From positions 682,501 to 746,500 of the forward strand of contig JANTQA010000051.1 in NCBI GenBank assembly GCA_027625915.1: a DNA stretch of 64,000 nucleotides, written 5' to 3'. This stretch comes from Anaeramoeba flamelloides (taxonomy: Eukaryota; Metamonada; Anaeramoebidae). The position numbers and the translations under genes were made by a program. Positions 23,691 to 36,700 of the stretch are shown here, piece by piece. The notes under the pieces were generated by a model, which ran no database searches, was not told the DNA's origin, and saw only the letters and a list, made by a program, of their open reading frames with translations. The number at the start of each line of letters is the position of its first letter. Within the stretch, counting starts at the first letter, position 1.

Positions 23691-25012
23691 TTTTTTACAA
23701 TTTTATTTAATTTATGTTTTCACTTTTTTTTTTTAGTATTTTTTCTTTATTATTTTAAATTTTCTAAACATGAGAGTTTTGATGAAAAATTCATGACAGG
23801 AGCAATAAATTTTATAATTTTGATTTGTCGTGTTAAAGAGTTTATGTGTATTTTTTCAAAATATTTTTGTTACCTTGGGGGGGGTGTATTAAAAGAAAAG
23901 TTTTGCCTCTTCTAAGTGGAATCCAGTAAATAATATGTTTGTAAATATAATTACGTTTGGCTTATTAATTTTAATTTTGATGTTTTAAATTTAAAATATT
24001 TGACTTTTCCATAGTTCATAACTGGTTTTTCAATGGCAATAAATTCAATCAAATGCAAATAACAAATTCTTTCAATGGATTCTATCATTTATTTTATCAC
24101 TTAAACTGTTGGTATATGTCCCAAAGGGCTCCAGTTAAAAGAAAAAAAAATACTAAATTCAAAGTAGACTTTTCAGGTTTCAATACAAATCAATGTTGAT
24201 TTTTTTGGAATTCTGATTTGAGATCTTTTGAAAGTGCTGTGAATCTTATTGTTCAAAAGATCGGGAAATTATATAGTGTCAACAATAGCATGTTGTTTTG
24301 AAAAATGTTTGTCTTTTTGGTAAAAAATAAATTTTGTCACAAAACAAAAAACTAAAGTATTTTTTATTTGTTTGATCAAACTATTTGGTTAATATTAGCA
24401 TAAATAAAAAAATAAAAGTATCAGATAATGAAATGTTGTGTTAATGTTTTTATTGTCTGTGTATTTTTTAATAAAACGCAAAATAAATATTTTTAAACAA
24501 CTGTTAAAAAAAACGTATTTGGGGAAAAAAAATGCCAAATGTTAATAAAATACTACGTGTTGCTTATTAATCTGGGTTTCCAAATAAAAAAATAGTTCTT
24601 CATTATTGTTTTTGTATGGGGGGGGTATTAAATTATAATTTTCCTTTTACTGAAATTCCCTTTCAGTATTTAAGCGTAAAATCATTTAATTCTACACTTA
24701 TATATTAACAAAAATCATTTTTGGTTATCAAAATTTATAATTATTTTATTGAAATTTAATTCTTTTAACTTATTCGGAAAAATCAATCTATCTTTTCATG
24801 AGAAATTCATACCCATAAAAAGTGATCAATATTTTCTATTATTTCCTTCTGTTCTTTTTTTAAGTATAAAGGGCAAAACCTATTGGGATTTTTGTTTATT
24901 GTGGAATAATATCTATTTAAGCGGTTGTAAATGTTCTGAATTTTAGAATTGCTGGCTTAATGGATAACTTAAATATCTTTGGTTAATAATTGTTTTTTTT
25001 AGTTTTTAATTA

Positions 25013-25206
25013 CAGTCAGTTCCACTTTTAAGGCGCGAACTTCAACAAAATTTCAGGCACAATTAAAATCCGAAAGCAAGATACAAAATTCAGATGGTAG
25101 TAAAATAAATTGTAAAAAAAAAATTACAAATGTTGTGCCTTAATCTGGGATTTTTTTGTACCTTAAATTTCGTTGTAAGTTTGTGCCTTAAAAGTGGAAC
25201 TGACTG
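25013..25206. mobile_element. family C hairpin MITE, copy 1
   Basis: The ends are perfect 22 bp inverted repeats beginning CAGTCAGTTCCACTTTTAAG and closing CTTAAAAGTGGAACTGACTG. TA precedes the left end; TG follows the right end, probably a mutated TA. Internal TTAAGGCAC-type blocks lengthen the pairing, so most of the 194 bp could fold on itself. CAGT termini with TA sites recall Tc1/mariner elements. Confidence 0.85.
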
Positions 25207-27488
25207 TGTTGTGAAATATCTCTGTACCCCCCAACTGGTAGAATTCAACAGCTCGTTTTAATTGCAATTATATATTTCTTTTTTACGAGATCTTAAACTC
25301 TCCGACTTCTAATTAATTTTATTGTTTATTCTCTGATTAAATTATATTAATTTTTCCAGATAGGGTAGAGATAAATCAAAAAACTTGGTTCTTTTTTATA
25401 ATCTAAATATCAAAAATAGGGGTAGATTTTTCATCAAAAAAAAATTTTGTTAAATGTTTTTTTTTTTTGAAAATAATAATGTATTTTATTAAAATGTTTA
25501 GAGATAATAATCAATATAGATAAACAAATAAAAATAGAGTGTAATCATTTTTTTTTTTTTTGAAAGACAAATGAAAATTAGAAAATAATATTAATAAAAA
25601 ATTTTGTTATTAATTTTGAAATTTAGCATGGAAGACAAACACATTAATTGATCGAAGAACCCAACAATATACAATCAGTAAAAAAAATGGTCTTGATTTT
25701 TTAAGGTTCTTTTACTCAAAAAAACAAGTCTAAAATTGAAAGATAATAAATCAAGTTGATTTCTAAAATTAAAATATATGATTTTGGATAATAATTCATA
25801 TCATAAAAAAAATTCTTTAAAATTGATAAAAATAATAAAAAATTTTGAACAAATTCCTTTCATAATTCTTTATTTACTTATAATAACAAGGAATGTATCC
25901 TTTGGGTTTTTTATTGACGTGCGTTTGGATACTAAATTAGATGCTGTATTGGAACAAGAATAAAAAAAAAAATGTCTAGTTTTTTTTTTGAAACCTAGGT
26001 TTTATTCTTCGTACTAAACTTTGTGGATCACTCCTATATTCTGAGAAAATAAAGTTGAACAAATATATTATTATTGGAAAAAAGAAAGAGAAATAGAAAA
26101 AAACAGTCCAAAATGGTTTTTAATTTGGAACATTAATAGAATCACAGAAAATGAAAAGTAAATTCGATCAAAAGAAGAAACCAACAAACTTCAATAATGA
26201 TTTTTAATATTATTACCAATCACCTAATAATTTTTTAATCTCCTTGATGAATGGAAATTATTGTAAAATTAGTTTTGGAGATCTCAAAAATAGTTAATTT
26301 TTTTAACAAATTTTTAATAATCGATCAATCAAAGAAAAATCCCTATTAAAAGATAGAATTAAAAAAGCTGTTATATCTGTTGAGTCCTTCATTTTTTCTG
26401 TTTTCATTTATTTTTTTTTTGATTAATTGGGCTTTACTTTGAATTTTCAGGTAATGTTCTTTAAATTTAATTCTTGTTGAACTTTTTTTGTAAAAGACTT
26501 GAATCGACATAAAATTAAATTTATCAGGAGTAAAAATCAACATTCAGTTTAGGTGTTAGTAGACCAAAGTTTGGATTAACAAACAAATATTTTGAAAAAA
26601 ATTTACCGACTAATCCTTGTTTCAAAAGAAGGATAATTTTAACTTTAATATATTTAAACAACAAAAACAAACCCGGGGTGTGTTAGTTTTTGTTTTATTC
26701 TTTTAATAGTTCTAATTATCAATATTTTGATGAAAATTAATATTATTTTTTCAAGTTCAAAAAAAAATAATACAATATTTTAACGTTTTCTTTTTTGATA
26801 AAATAATTACAAAAACGAGTTTGTTGAGGAAATAAAATTCAATTGACAAGATTCAAAAATCAAAACTTCTTAAGAATTTTGATTATCTATTATTAATTGG
26901 AAAATAAAGGAAATAATATTTTCATTCAGCTTTCAAAAATCCAAGAACTATTTTACTTTTTTAATTCTTCAAGACGCTTCAATGATGAGTTTCTCTTTAC
27001 GTGTTGTGGGGGTTTATTGGTCCAATTTGATTCGAAAATATCTATTAACTAGAAATTTATGAGTTGACAAAAATTTATTCAAAATTTCGAAAATATAATT
27101 AGGGTATTTCATTGTAGTGTAAAAATTTGATATTATCCAAGACTGTATTTCATTTCAAACAACAAAGGTTATAGTTTAGGGTGTATTTTGAAAATAATTT
27201 GTACTTTTTATAAAGAAATTTAAATTGAGTGTTGGAAAATGAAAAAACAAAAAAAATTTTCAATTAGGATTATCACTAAAAGTCGTACTCACATAACACT
27301 TTAAGAATTAACAATACACCCATTATTACAAACTATTTTGAATAAAATACTACTTTATTACAAATCGTAAAAATATTGGTTTATTTAAAAACAAAATATT
27401 TAATAATTTTTTATTTTTCAAAAAATTTTCATAAATAAATAATCATTTTTTTTATTTTTGACAAAATAAACTTACTTAATTTCATACA

Positions 27489-27833
27489 ATGTCCAAAAAA
27501 ACAGTTAACAAGGAAGACGAAACCAAAAAAAGAAAAAGAAGAGTAGAAACATACTCAACATATGTATACAAAGTCTTAAAACAAGTCCATCCAGAGATTG
27601 GAATCTCGAACAAAGCAATGAGGATCATGAATTCATTTGTCATGGATGTCTTTGAAAGACTTGCTATGGAAGCATCCAACTTGGCTAGATTCAACAAAAG
27701 AGGAACAATCACATCTAGGGAAGTCCAATCTGCAACCAGATTATTGTTACCTGGTGAACTTGCAAGACATGCAGTTTCTGAAGGAACCAAAGCTGTAACC
27801 AAATACTCAAATGCTACACACAAAGATGATTAA
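27489..27833 (+). CDS. H2B: histone H2B
   Basis: A core nucleosome histone that pairs with H2A. The single exon encodes 114 residues. A short Lys/Arg-rich tail (about 1-18) is followed by the histone fold: [20 protein letters not shown], then [40 protein letters not shown], and the C-terminal helix [17 protein letters not shown]105 in AVTKYSNA aligns with the lysine ubiquitinated in other eukaryotes (family knowledge). The tail is shorter than in animals. The gene stands alone; no H2A, H3 or H4 lies in the window. Codon use is moderately G/C-enriched against its flanks. No canonical replication-type histone 3' stem-loop was seen. A weak ATTCTT/AAGAAT inverted repeat lies about 25 bp past the stop. 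The ATG (ACAATGTC) is unambiguous. Confidence 0.97.
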   Translation: MSKKTVNKEDETKKRKRRVETYSTYVYKVLKQVHPEIGISNKAMRIMNSFVMDVFERLAMEASNLARFNKRGTITSREVQSATRLLLPGELARHAVSEGTKAVTKYSNATHKDD

Positions 27834-28138
27834 ATTAATTGATCTTTTTCCGAAATTATTCTTAAAGAATACTTTCTATAAGACTATTTTTAAATTGGTC
27901 TTTGATATTTTATAAATAAACTATCAATTAATTTTTTATACCCCTTTTCCGATCCTTTTAGTAATTTGTTGATTATGATTTTTGACAAAGAAACTTTTAT
28001 TAGATCAAAAGAATTTTAAAATTAGTATTTCTAGATGTATAAACCGTTGATGGATTTTATATTGGCTTTTTACAGCTAAAGAGTTCTCATGTTATTAAGA
28101 GTTTGGAGAAAATTTGATCATTAGAATAATCCTATTAA

Positions 28139-29339
28139 GGGACTAGTAAACTAAAAAAAATCTTCAAGTAATATTACTAACAAATTAAAAAAAATTTTAC
28201 CGAATCTTGAAATTGTAAAATAAAGTAAAAATCTGATAACTACAATATAGAACTTACTTTTAATACTATTTTCAGAAATGAATTATTGTTTTTAAAAGAC
28301 TGATCCATTTTTCTCATTTTTTGAAAAGTTCAAAATTCAACATATTTTCATATTATTTAAAAAAAAATTATTTTCTTTGAAAGAAGATTGAAATCTTATT
28401 TCCTGTAAAGGAAGTGTACAAAAATATACTTTAAAAATGAAATCACTAAGTTCTATAATAACTAAGTTTAAAAAATCTACTTAATCCCAAAAAAAATACA
28501 ATAATTATTTTAAACTTGTAAAAAATATAATTTTTTGATTCAAAGAACAGACCAAATCTATTTTTTCTAGGGATTAAATGAAAAAATATGAGAAAAAGAA
28601 CCAAAGAATTGAATTAAAAATTCTCCCGAAATACTTTTTTAAAACCTGGAAAATTCAACTTATAATCTAAAGAAATACTTTTTAATTTGATTATTTATAA
28701 TTAATAATTATAAACCCAATCTTAATTATTTCAGTAAGTAATTAACAACCCAAAGATTAAATGTATCAAATAGGTTTTACATTTATTTCTCAATTTTTTC
28801 AAAATTTTGCAACAAATAAAACAATTTAAATGCAAATTTCTAATAATAATAGATATTATCAAATACCTGATTTTAATACAACAGTTAGTTTTTTATACTC
28901 GAGATATTTGAAAAAGTATATTGACAAGTCTTTAAATTTCAAGAAATTGAATAAATATTTGCGAATAAAATAAATGTTCAAATTTTTTAGATCTTCAAGG
29001 ATACAATATTTGATTTATTTTTCATGTATTTTTAAAATAGGATTAAAATTTCAATATTATTTGTTCATAAAGACTCTCAGAAATTACTAAAAGTGATATT
29101 TATTCAAAAATAATTTTTTTTGCAAATTTTTCTTTTTCTAATTTGATCCAAAAACCTAACAAAAAAGGATCTAGATCTTTTGACTGGAAATTCCATTGGA
29201 AAAAGGAAATCTTTTAAAAATGATTATTCATTTCTCAAAAGTTGACAAACAAAATTTCTTATTGGTCTTAATTGTACCCTTATGTAAATAATTACTCTAT
29301 TACCTTTGGGAAAAAAAATAAATAAGAGTTACTAGTCCC
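28139..29339 (+). mobile_element. TTAA-GGGA element N2
   Basis: A 1201 bp element flanked by TTAA (28135-28138 and 29340-29343) with ends GGGACTAGTAA and TTACTAGTCCC as exact inverted repeats. Its left half matches 1-588 and 5040-5975 inverted, and its right half matches 16545-16860. It thus ties several dispersed fragments into one family. No intact reading frame is seen. Confidence 0.75.
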
Positions 29340-29531
29340 TTAAAATTAAAGAAAAATACAGGTGAAAAAAAAAAAACAATATATGTTTTTCAAAGGCAGG
29401 TTTTTGGAATAGAAGCAGAATTTGTGATTCAATTCAAAAAGTTTGAATTTATTTTTAAAGATCTATAGTATTTCAAATTACAATCGGGTTCAATTATTGT
29501 TGATGATGTTTTTTCCTATTCTGCAATCTTC

Positions 29532-29690
29532 TTAAGGTTTACAATCCCTGAAATGTGAAAAAAGATTATCTTGTGTCGTTTGTGACCACTTGTTAATTTC
29601 GTTCTTAGCTGATTGGTCTTAGATTTCTTTTAAATTTTAATTGGGTTTTAAAAGCTGTTCAAAAATGAATTTTTTTTTTTTTTTTTCATT
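29532..29690 (+). repeat. partial relative of the 53.6 kb palindrome arm
   Basis: It begins TTAAGGTTTACAATCCCTGA and follows the arm sequence with about one difference in six (AAGATTAT, CTTGTTAATTTCGTTCTT, TGATTGGTCTTAGATTT). The opposite arm was not found nearby. Confidence 0.65.
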
Positions 29691-30995
29691 AATTTGAATT
29701 GTTCGGTATAAAACTAATACAATTGTATCTATTTAATAATAAAGATTAATTTTTGTGTTTTCAATTGTAATATTTATTTCCACATTGCTAAGTTACCTAA
29801 AAAAAAAATAAATTTTCACAAAAGTCAGATAAAACCAGACTAAATGATTTATTTATAATTAAATACCAAATAATAACATTTTTTATAACTTGCCTTCTAA
29901 TATATTAGTCTTAACTGTATAAATTTGGATTTCATGAAAAAAAAAATAATAAATTGAACAATTCACTACAAGGAAAATTTAAACACCGAAAATTAAAGTT
30001 AGCCAAAACTATACATCAGATTTCAGTTATATTTCTTTTATAAATTATTTTTTCAAAGTTATCCTAATTTTATGTAATAAAAAAAGGATAGCTATTAAAC
30101 TCATGAAAATCCGAATAACCCCCTTTTCAAAAATACTGAATTTTGAAAAAAACACCGATTTTTTGGGTATTTTTTTATTGGAAAAAGTTGAAATGAATTA
30201 ATTTTTGATTGAACATTAAGATTGAAAAAAGAATAAATGTTAAAGCAATTTGTAGAAAACAATCGGGAACGTATATAAAAACTCGTATATGGAAAAAAAT
30301 AAAATGATAAAAAATATTCCAAAAACAGATAAAAAATCAGATTTTCAATTTAATTTAGCAATATCTTTTGATTGGAATATTTTGTGCTATTTAGAATTGA
30401 AAAATATGTATCTTTTTAGACTATTAAAAAATACTTGAAAATTATCTCTCTACTAAGCCAATTATAAAATTAAAAAATTTTACAATTAAAAATGAAAAAA
30501 ATATTACTGAAAAATTTCATTTTTTTTTCAATTCCTATTAATATCTATTAAAGTTGTAAACTTCATTGGAAATTGTTATGTATAATAATGTTTATTATAT
30601 GAGTGATTTATAAAAATACAAAAATTAGAGATTTTTTTTTGAAAAAATTTCCCTTGTCTTGTTGTTGTGCCCTTGAAAAACTTTTAAAATTTACATTAGG
30701 ACAAAGATGGATCAGTCACGGGATTATCTTCAACATTGGATTGGTTAATAATGGAAGTATATTTTAAATATGTATAAATAAATATAGCGCACCATGTCCC
30801 AAAAACAGGTTTAAAATGTCTATTATAAATAGTTTGGTATGATAAATTATTACATTTTTCACTAATAATAATTATTAAAAATTTCTATTTTACGATTTTT
30901 TTATTTAATTACTTTTTCCATACTAAAAAATAGGAAACAACTAATAGTATTCAGGATATTGGATAATTCTAATCAAGAACCCCCAAAATTAACTA

Positions 30996-31023
30996 TTATA
31001 TATATATATATATATATATATAT
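30996..31023. repeat. (AT)n microsatellite
   Basis: An uninterrupted TA dinucleotide run. Confidence 0.95.
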
Positions 31024-32164
31024 TTCAAATATTAACTAAATAATCCACAACATAAAAAAACCCAAGACTGATTAGTAAGGTTTCTCAATTATAAAGCAAG
31101 TTTTTTCATCACTATCTTTCCAATATTGAAAAAATAATTTGTCCAGAATAATCTATTGGTTAATTATTTATTTTTTTACAAAATTGAATTTTTTAACAAC
31201 TAATATACACTTCACCAGATATTTAATATAGATATTTCTAAATTCAGAAGTCTTCAGATTGATAACCCAATCTTTACATTTGTGGAGAAAAACAGATTTT
31301 TTCAAAAATTGTTTCAGTTTTTTACTAATAACAGTATTATTTTTGATTTAAATGATCAATGGATAATACAGCTTGACTAATCGAATTTTTTAGAGACATT
31401 TGAATCATTAAAGCACACATACGATTTACACCCAATAATAACCACTTTAACCTTTCAGCTACTCTGTCAACACATTACTTTCTTAAGAATAAAAATATTA
31501 ATTTTAAGGTGAGATACAAAATATTTTTTTTTTGAAATTAGGTAATTGTCTGCTTTATAAAATCCCCCTTTCAAAACAGTTTGTTCTCCATCTGGTTGAA
31601 ATAGAGAGAAATTATTTATCTAATTAAAACGAAAAGATCAACATGTTTTTTATTTGGCAATCTTACTTAAATTGAGAAGATCAACAAACAAAAAAAAAAA
31701 ATTTTTTTTTCTCTTAAATTTTGATTACTGTTTCTAAGACTGCCTCGTTGATGATTTTCTATTGAACAAGGGGAATTGAAAAAAGATTTGTGATATCTCT
31801 TTTGTCAAATTTATTGACTCATTAAAATAAAAGATTATTTTGAATTTTTAAGTATAGTAGTGAAAAAAATATAGGAAAGGAAAATAATCAGCAGTAAAGA
31901 TTTTTCATTGTGAATATTCTGAAAATTTTGTGTAATTTCTTTTATTTTAAATCAAATCCTTTTTCTGGGTTTTAGACCTATATCCAAAATTTTAAATTTT
32001 TCAAAAAAAGATAATCAAAATATTAATTGGGAAATAGACACCTTAGAATTATTAGAATTAAATCTTAACCATATTTAGAGAAAACCTGATAATAAATTGT
32101 TCTGGATGGAAAGGTCAAGAATAGATAAAATTATTAGATCTAATATAAATAAAAAGCAAATAGT

Positions 32165-33085
32165 CGTGTCGTCAAGTACCGCCAAGTGCCTAGCTTTTCG
32201 AGAATTTAAAAGAATCGAGTAAAATCTCAGATTTTTCTCAATTTTTTGAATTCTGGAAAAGCTAACAGCGGTTTTTTTTTAATTTAAGAAATAAACCTAA
32301 CGAAAGTGTCTGTGAAGTGTTAGGTGTTCTTGAGGTTTTCTATTTTATTTGTTAAGTGTTCTAGGTTTTTTTTGAATTTTCTATTTATTTGTGAAGTGTT
32401 CTTGGTTTTTTTTTCGGTTTTCTATTTTATTTCGAAAATCTATTGATTTTTGTTAGGTTTTTTTCGGTTTTCTATTTATTTGGAAAATCAATAGATTTTC
32501 CGAATAAAATAGAAAACCTCAAAAAAAACCCAGAACACTTCACAAACAAATAGAAAACTCAAAAAAACCTAACGAAAATCAATATATTTTCCAAATAAAC
32601 AGAAAACCCAAAAAAAGCCAAAGGCGTTTTTTTTTTTAATTCAAGAAATAAATAGAAAATTAAATAAATTTTCTGTATCTTTCTTAAATAAAAAAAAAAC
32701 CCAACGACGCCCGTTCTATGAAAAAAATCGTAAAATTTCCATTGAAGAATTAATTCAAATACAAATATAATAAGAATAATATATTTGATATTATTCAAAA
32801 TAAAGATTTATTATTCATCTTGTCATTGGAGAATGATAAAGAAACTTATGTTCTCTATTAAATTTAGAAAACAATAATTTAGAAATTAGGATAGTGTAGT
32901 CAATTGCCGTAGAGTGTCCTTGAGTATTCATGTTTTTTTTTAATTTCTAAAATTAAAAAAACCTAATGGCGGTTTTCTTGAGGTTTTCTGTTTTATTTGT
33001 TAAATCTATTGATTTTCGTTAGGTTTTTTTAAGTTTTCTATTTATTTGGAAAACTCAAGAAAACCTAACGGCTGTAAGAGGAAAT
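32165..33085. repeat. direct and inverted repeat module
   Basis: A ~35-40 bp unit (GTGAAGTGTTCT, a T run, then GGTTTTCTATTTATTTG) recurs three times as direct copies from about 32310 to 32470, and again inverted from 32500 to 32610. The centre is a 24 bp-arm hairpin (32466-32489 with 32494-32518, loop AATA). A second, diverged module starts near 32888 with a similar leader (GTAGTCAATTGCCGTAGAG against GTCGTCAAGTACCGCCAAG at 32167). CCTAACG and CGTTAGG blocks recur throughout. No protein is encoded. Confidence 0.7.
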
Positions 33086-33720
33086 TGATTTCCTCCCTTT
33101 GAAATAAAAAAAAAAAAAAAAAAAACAAATCATTTTTATAAATAACCCTTTTTATATCAACCGAGTAATAAACCCATCCAAAGTTCATTAAAGTGGGGTA
33201 TCTATAGAATACTCCAGTAAATGTATAACAACTAAAGTAGATCAACTTTTTTTGAAAAATAATAGAGTTTTTATAGAGGTTTACTATGAGTTTGATCTGG
33301 GAAATAATATTTTTAATTCTTGTTTTGTGATTAGTTGAATTTTGTTTTGAACAAGGGTAATTTTAATTAACACCTCATTCTAATAATCGAGTGAGTTAAT
33401 ATTTTAAAAGTTTGGATTTCTTAAAAAAAGGATTTGATTGTAAATATAAGAAATTGCACAACCTTTTAACTAATGTTCACAATTAAAAACCATAGCTAGT
33501 CCGGGATTTTTTTCATCTCCAGAATTTTTATCATTACTTTACTAATTTATTTTTAGGAAGATTTTGTATTTTTTCAAATAATGAATCAGAGAGTTTAGAA
33601 TAAAACTGATTGAAAACTTGTTTCAAAAATAATTTTCACAAGATCCTATCAAGAATTAGATCTTTCATTTTTTTTAAAGTTAATCAACGAAAACAAAAAC
33701 ACAAAATTAAGAAAAAAAAA

Positions 33721-36700
33721 ATGATCCACTCAAAAATCTTTGTGAGTGGGAATGTTGCTTGTACTGATTTTCTTTTTGTAAAAGAAAAAAAAAAGGTTCC
33801 AGAACTTGCCCCAGTCACAGTAATTGACAAACAAAATCAAGTTCGAAAAATTGTTGGAGGAAATCAGTCAAAGAACATTTTGGTTTGGAAAGGTTCAAAT
33901 GAGCTACAGCTCTATCAAAAAGATCCAAAAACAAAAAATTTCAAATTAGCCAATGAAGAAATTAAAGATATTCAATCTGGGTATCAAACATATCTTGTTT
34001 TAACAAAATCTGGAAAAGTTTTTTCTTTGGCCCAACATAACTTATCTACTCATCACGAGATCCCATTAGAAGATCCAGTCAAGAGCACTTGGAACGAATT
34101 AAGACCTGTTCCTTTTTTTAATGATACAAAAAATAATAGGAAGGTCCAAGAAATTGAAATGGTTGGGTGGTCGAATTATTTTTTATGTGTAGATGGCAAA
34201 CTTTATGGGAACGGAAAAAATGGAGGTAAATCAAACATTTTTCTTTTCTTTCTTTTTTTTTTCTTTTTTTTTCCTTTTTATTTTCAATTTTTTTTTGTTT
34301 TATTTTTTTCTACTTTTTTATTTTGGAGTACCCTATCGATTTCAAATTTTCTTGTCACTAATACAATTACGTTTGATGCCAAATTTGATAAAAAACCCCA
34401 TTGACCATTCGAGAAAAAAAAATGTATAACTATTGTGAGAAAAATGTTGGAAAGAGAAAAATAGTGTACAGCAATTTTAATTGGGAACATTAATAGAAAC
34501 TGAAAATGATTTTTAATTTCTTTCGTTTGTGTAATAACTAAAGAAAATAACAATAAGGGACTAGTCTTCTACTACAACAAGGCAAAATTTTAAAATATGT
34601 TATTGGTGGTATTCTCTACTTACAAATTTTGTAGATCCCAAGTGTCAAAAAATTCTGATCGACTAAGAAAGCCATAAAAGAAAATTAGTTTAGTGAGATC
34701 AATTTTTTTTTTCCATTTTTTCCGAAAAAGAAAACCATTAAATTCTTTTTTTTTCTCACAATTTATCTAGTTTTTATCCCTTTTATTGCAATTTTGGATC
34801 ATTATTATACTCTAACATTTCTTTGTTACCAGTAATATTAATATAAAGATTTTTTTTCTTTTTTGAGATAAAACTTTTGGTTAACCCAAAAAATTGATAT
34901 ATTCAATGGATTGAAAAATAATTGTATTTTTTTAAGAAGAGTAGTTATAATAATCAAAGTTTTAAAGTCATGTAAAAATTTTACTCTGAAATTTTGTTTT
35001 TGTATTAAGACAAAATTCGATTTTTCAAAATAAAATTTTCTTGAAGATATTTTGGAATTAGTTAATATTATCCTCAAAATTCAAAATCATTTTTTTACTG
35101 CTAAAAGTGATTTGAATTGTTATAAGGATTCTTATGAATAAGACCAAACAATTTGTTAAAAAAATTTTTCAAAATTGAAATTTTGCATTTTTTTTTCATT
35201 TTTTGAAAACCAGAAAACAACTTTTTCAAAACCTTCAAGAAAAAACTTTTTTTGCTTAATAGATCTCAATTTAATTGATAAACTGGAGTTAATCTTGTAC
35301 CAAATATTCATTTATTGAATCACCTATACCACAATTAGTTTTGTTGGCTGAGATTTGAATTGAAATATTAATCAAAGAAAAAATTACCAAATAAAAAATT
35401 TACTTCACATGACAACAAAAAAGTGTGGAATTTCTGTCTATTTTGGAATGAATTTTTAATGAAAATAAAATGAAATTGTAATGAATTTTGAATGAATATT
35501 TTAATGAATTCTAATGAATTTTGATCGAAATTGTCAAAGGAGGTTACACGGAATTTTGAAGGAAATTTTTATATGAAAAATAAATGAAAATTAGACAGCT
35601 ATTTTTTTTTATTTATAGAGATAAGAACCAACAGAAAATAGAATGTCCTAATTAGGACTAAATAAAGATTTTGTAAAAAATAAGGATTTGTTAAATCCCC
35701 AAGCTAAACATTATGGATTTTCTTTCTTCTTCTTTTTTTATTTTTTTCTTCTTTTTTTCTGCTTCTTCTTATGATTTTTTCTTCTTGTTCTTTACCTTTT
35801 TCTTCTACAAATTCGACTTTCACATTTCGGATTTTTCGTTATCATCTTCTTCTTACACTGACTCTTTAATTCATACTCTATTTTCTTTTTTTAGATTTGT
35901 TTTTTTTTATTGTTATTTTTCAGCTTCTTGTTTAACTATATTTAGAACTCTTCTATATATTAATAAAAATAATTAACAAATAAAAGAAAAGAAAAAAATT
36001 AAATTAAAACTAAAATAAAAGAAAAAAAAGTAAAGTGACAAAAGTAAACTCATTAATGTAAAAGAAGAAAAAATGAAAAAAACTATTAAAATTTTTAATA
36101 ATTATGGAAGGTAATAAAAAATTAATAAGTAACCGAAAAAAAACCTTTTAAAGACGTTTAGGCCACTTCTGTCAAATTTTTGATATGAATAAAATACGTT
36201 TTCTAAGATTTTAAATTTTATTATGAAATGAATTGTTTAAAAAAATCATATTTTATTAGCTTAAAATTTCATTTTTTAAAAAATAATGAAATTAAATGAA
36301 AATTAAATGAATTTTTGAAGAACTCTTCAAAAAAATTTCAGATAATTTTCATTTTATTTTATCGAATGAATTTTAGATGAAATTTGTATGAAATTTCATA
36401 TCAAAAAAACTTTTTATGAAATTGTATGAAAATTAAATGGCTTTTTCATGGATTTCATATATTTTTGTTGGCATGTGTTTCAAAATTATTACTTTCCAAT
36501 ATAAAACGAAAAATTTGTTTTCCCATTTTCAAGAATTAACTTAATTCTTAAACAAAATAATAGGTTACTTTTTTTCGTTTTATATTGGAAACATGCAAAT
36601 TTTGAATTTCAAAAAGGAGACTCAAATTAATAAATTGTTTAAATGAGGTTAACTCATCGATTTCATAAGTCTAAACACAAATTACAAAAAAAAAAATTTT

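Larger units (their letters stand above)
22432..27488. other. intergenic between PAS gene and H2B
   Basis: No gene is supported in 5 kb. It holds a family B element (22979-23505), a G-rich patch (23545-23690), a family C hairpin element (25013-25206), three isolated G runs (22829-22835, 23877-23884, 24618-24625), and about 25910-26030, which resembles 50640-50750 (shared AAATTAGATG, TGGAACAAGAA). A single family F end lies near 26920. The H2B promoter must lie just left of 27489, but no element was recognised. Confidence 0.5.
27834..33720. other. intergenic between H2B and the RCC1-BTB gene
   Basis: Almost 6 kb without a supportable gene. It holds a TTAA-GGGA element (28139-29339), a one-armed relative of the 53.6 kb palindrome (29532-29690), an (AT)n run (30996-31023) and the repeat module at 32165-33085. 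About 33160-33480 is an inverted relative of 36840-37100 (shared GATCTACTTTAGTT). Frames here are short and low in complexity. Confidence 0.5.

Noticed and set aside
23628-23915. 95-codon frame over the G-rich patch
   Set aside because: The start lies in the odd-composition patch and the rest is Phe-rich; no recognisable protein.
32165-33085. CRISPR-like array
   Set aside because: Units vary in length, occur in both directions and have no unique spacers. The host is a eukaryote.
35713-35976. Open frame rich in Phe and Ser
   Set aside because: Purely T-rich sequence within the long intron, with no domain-like segment.
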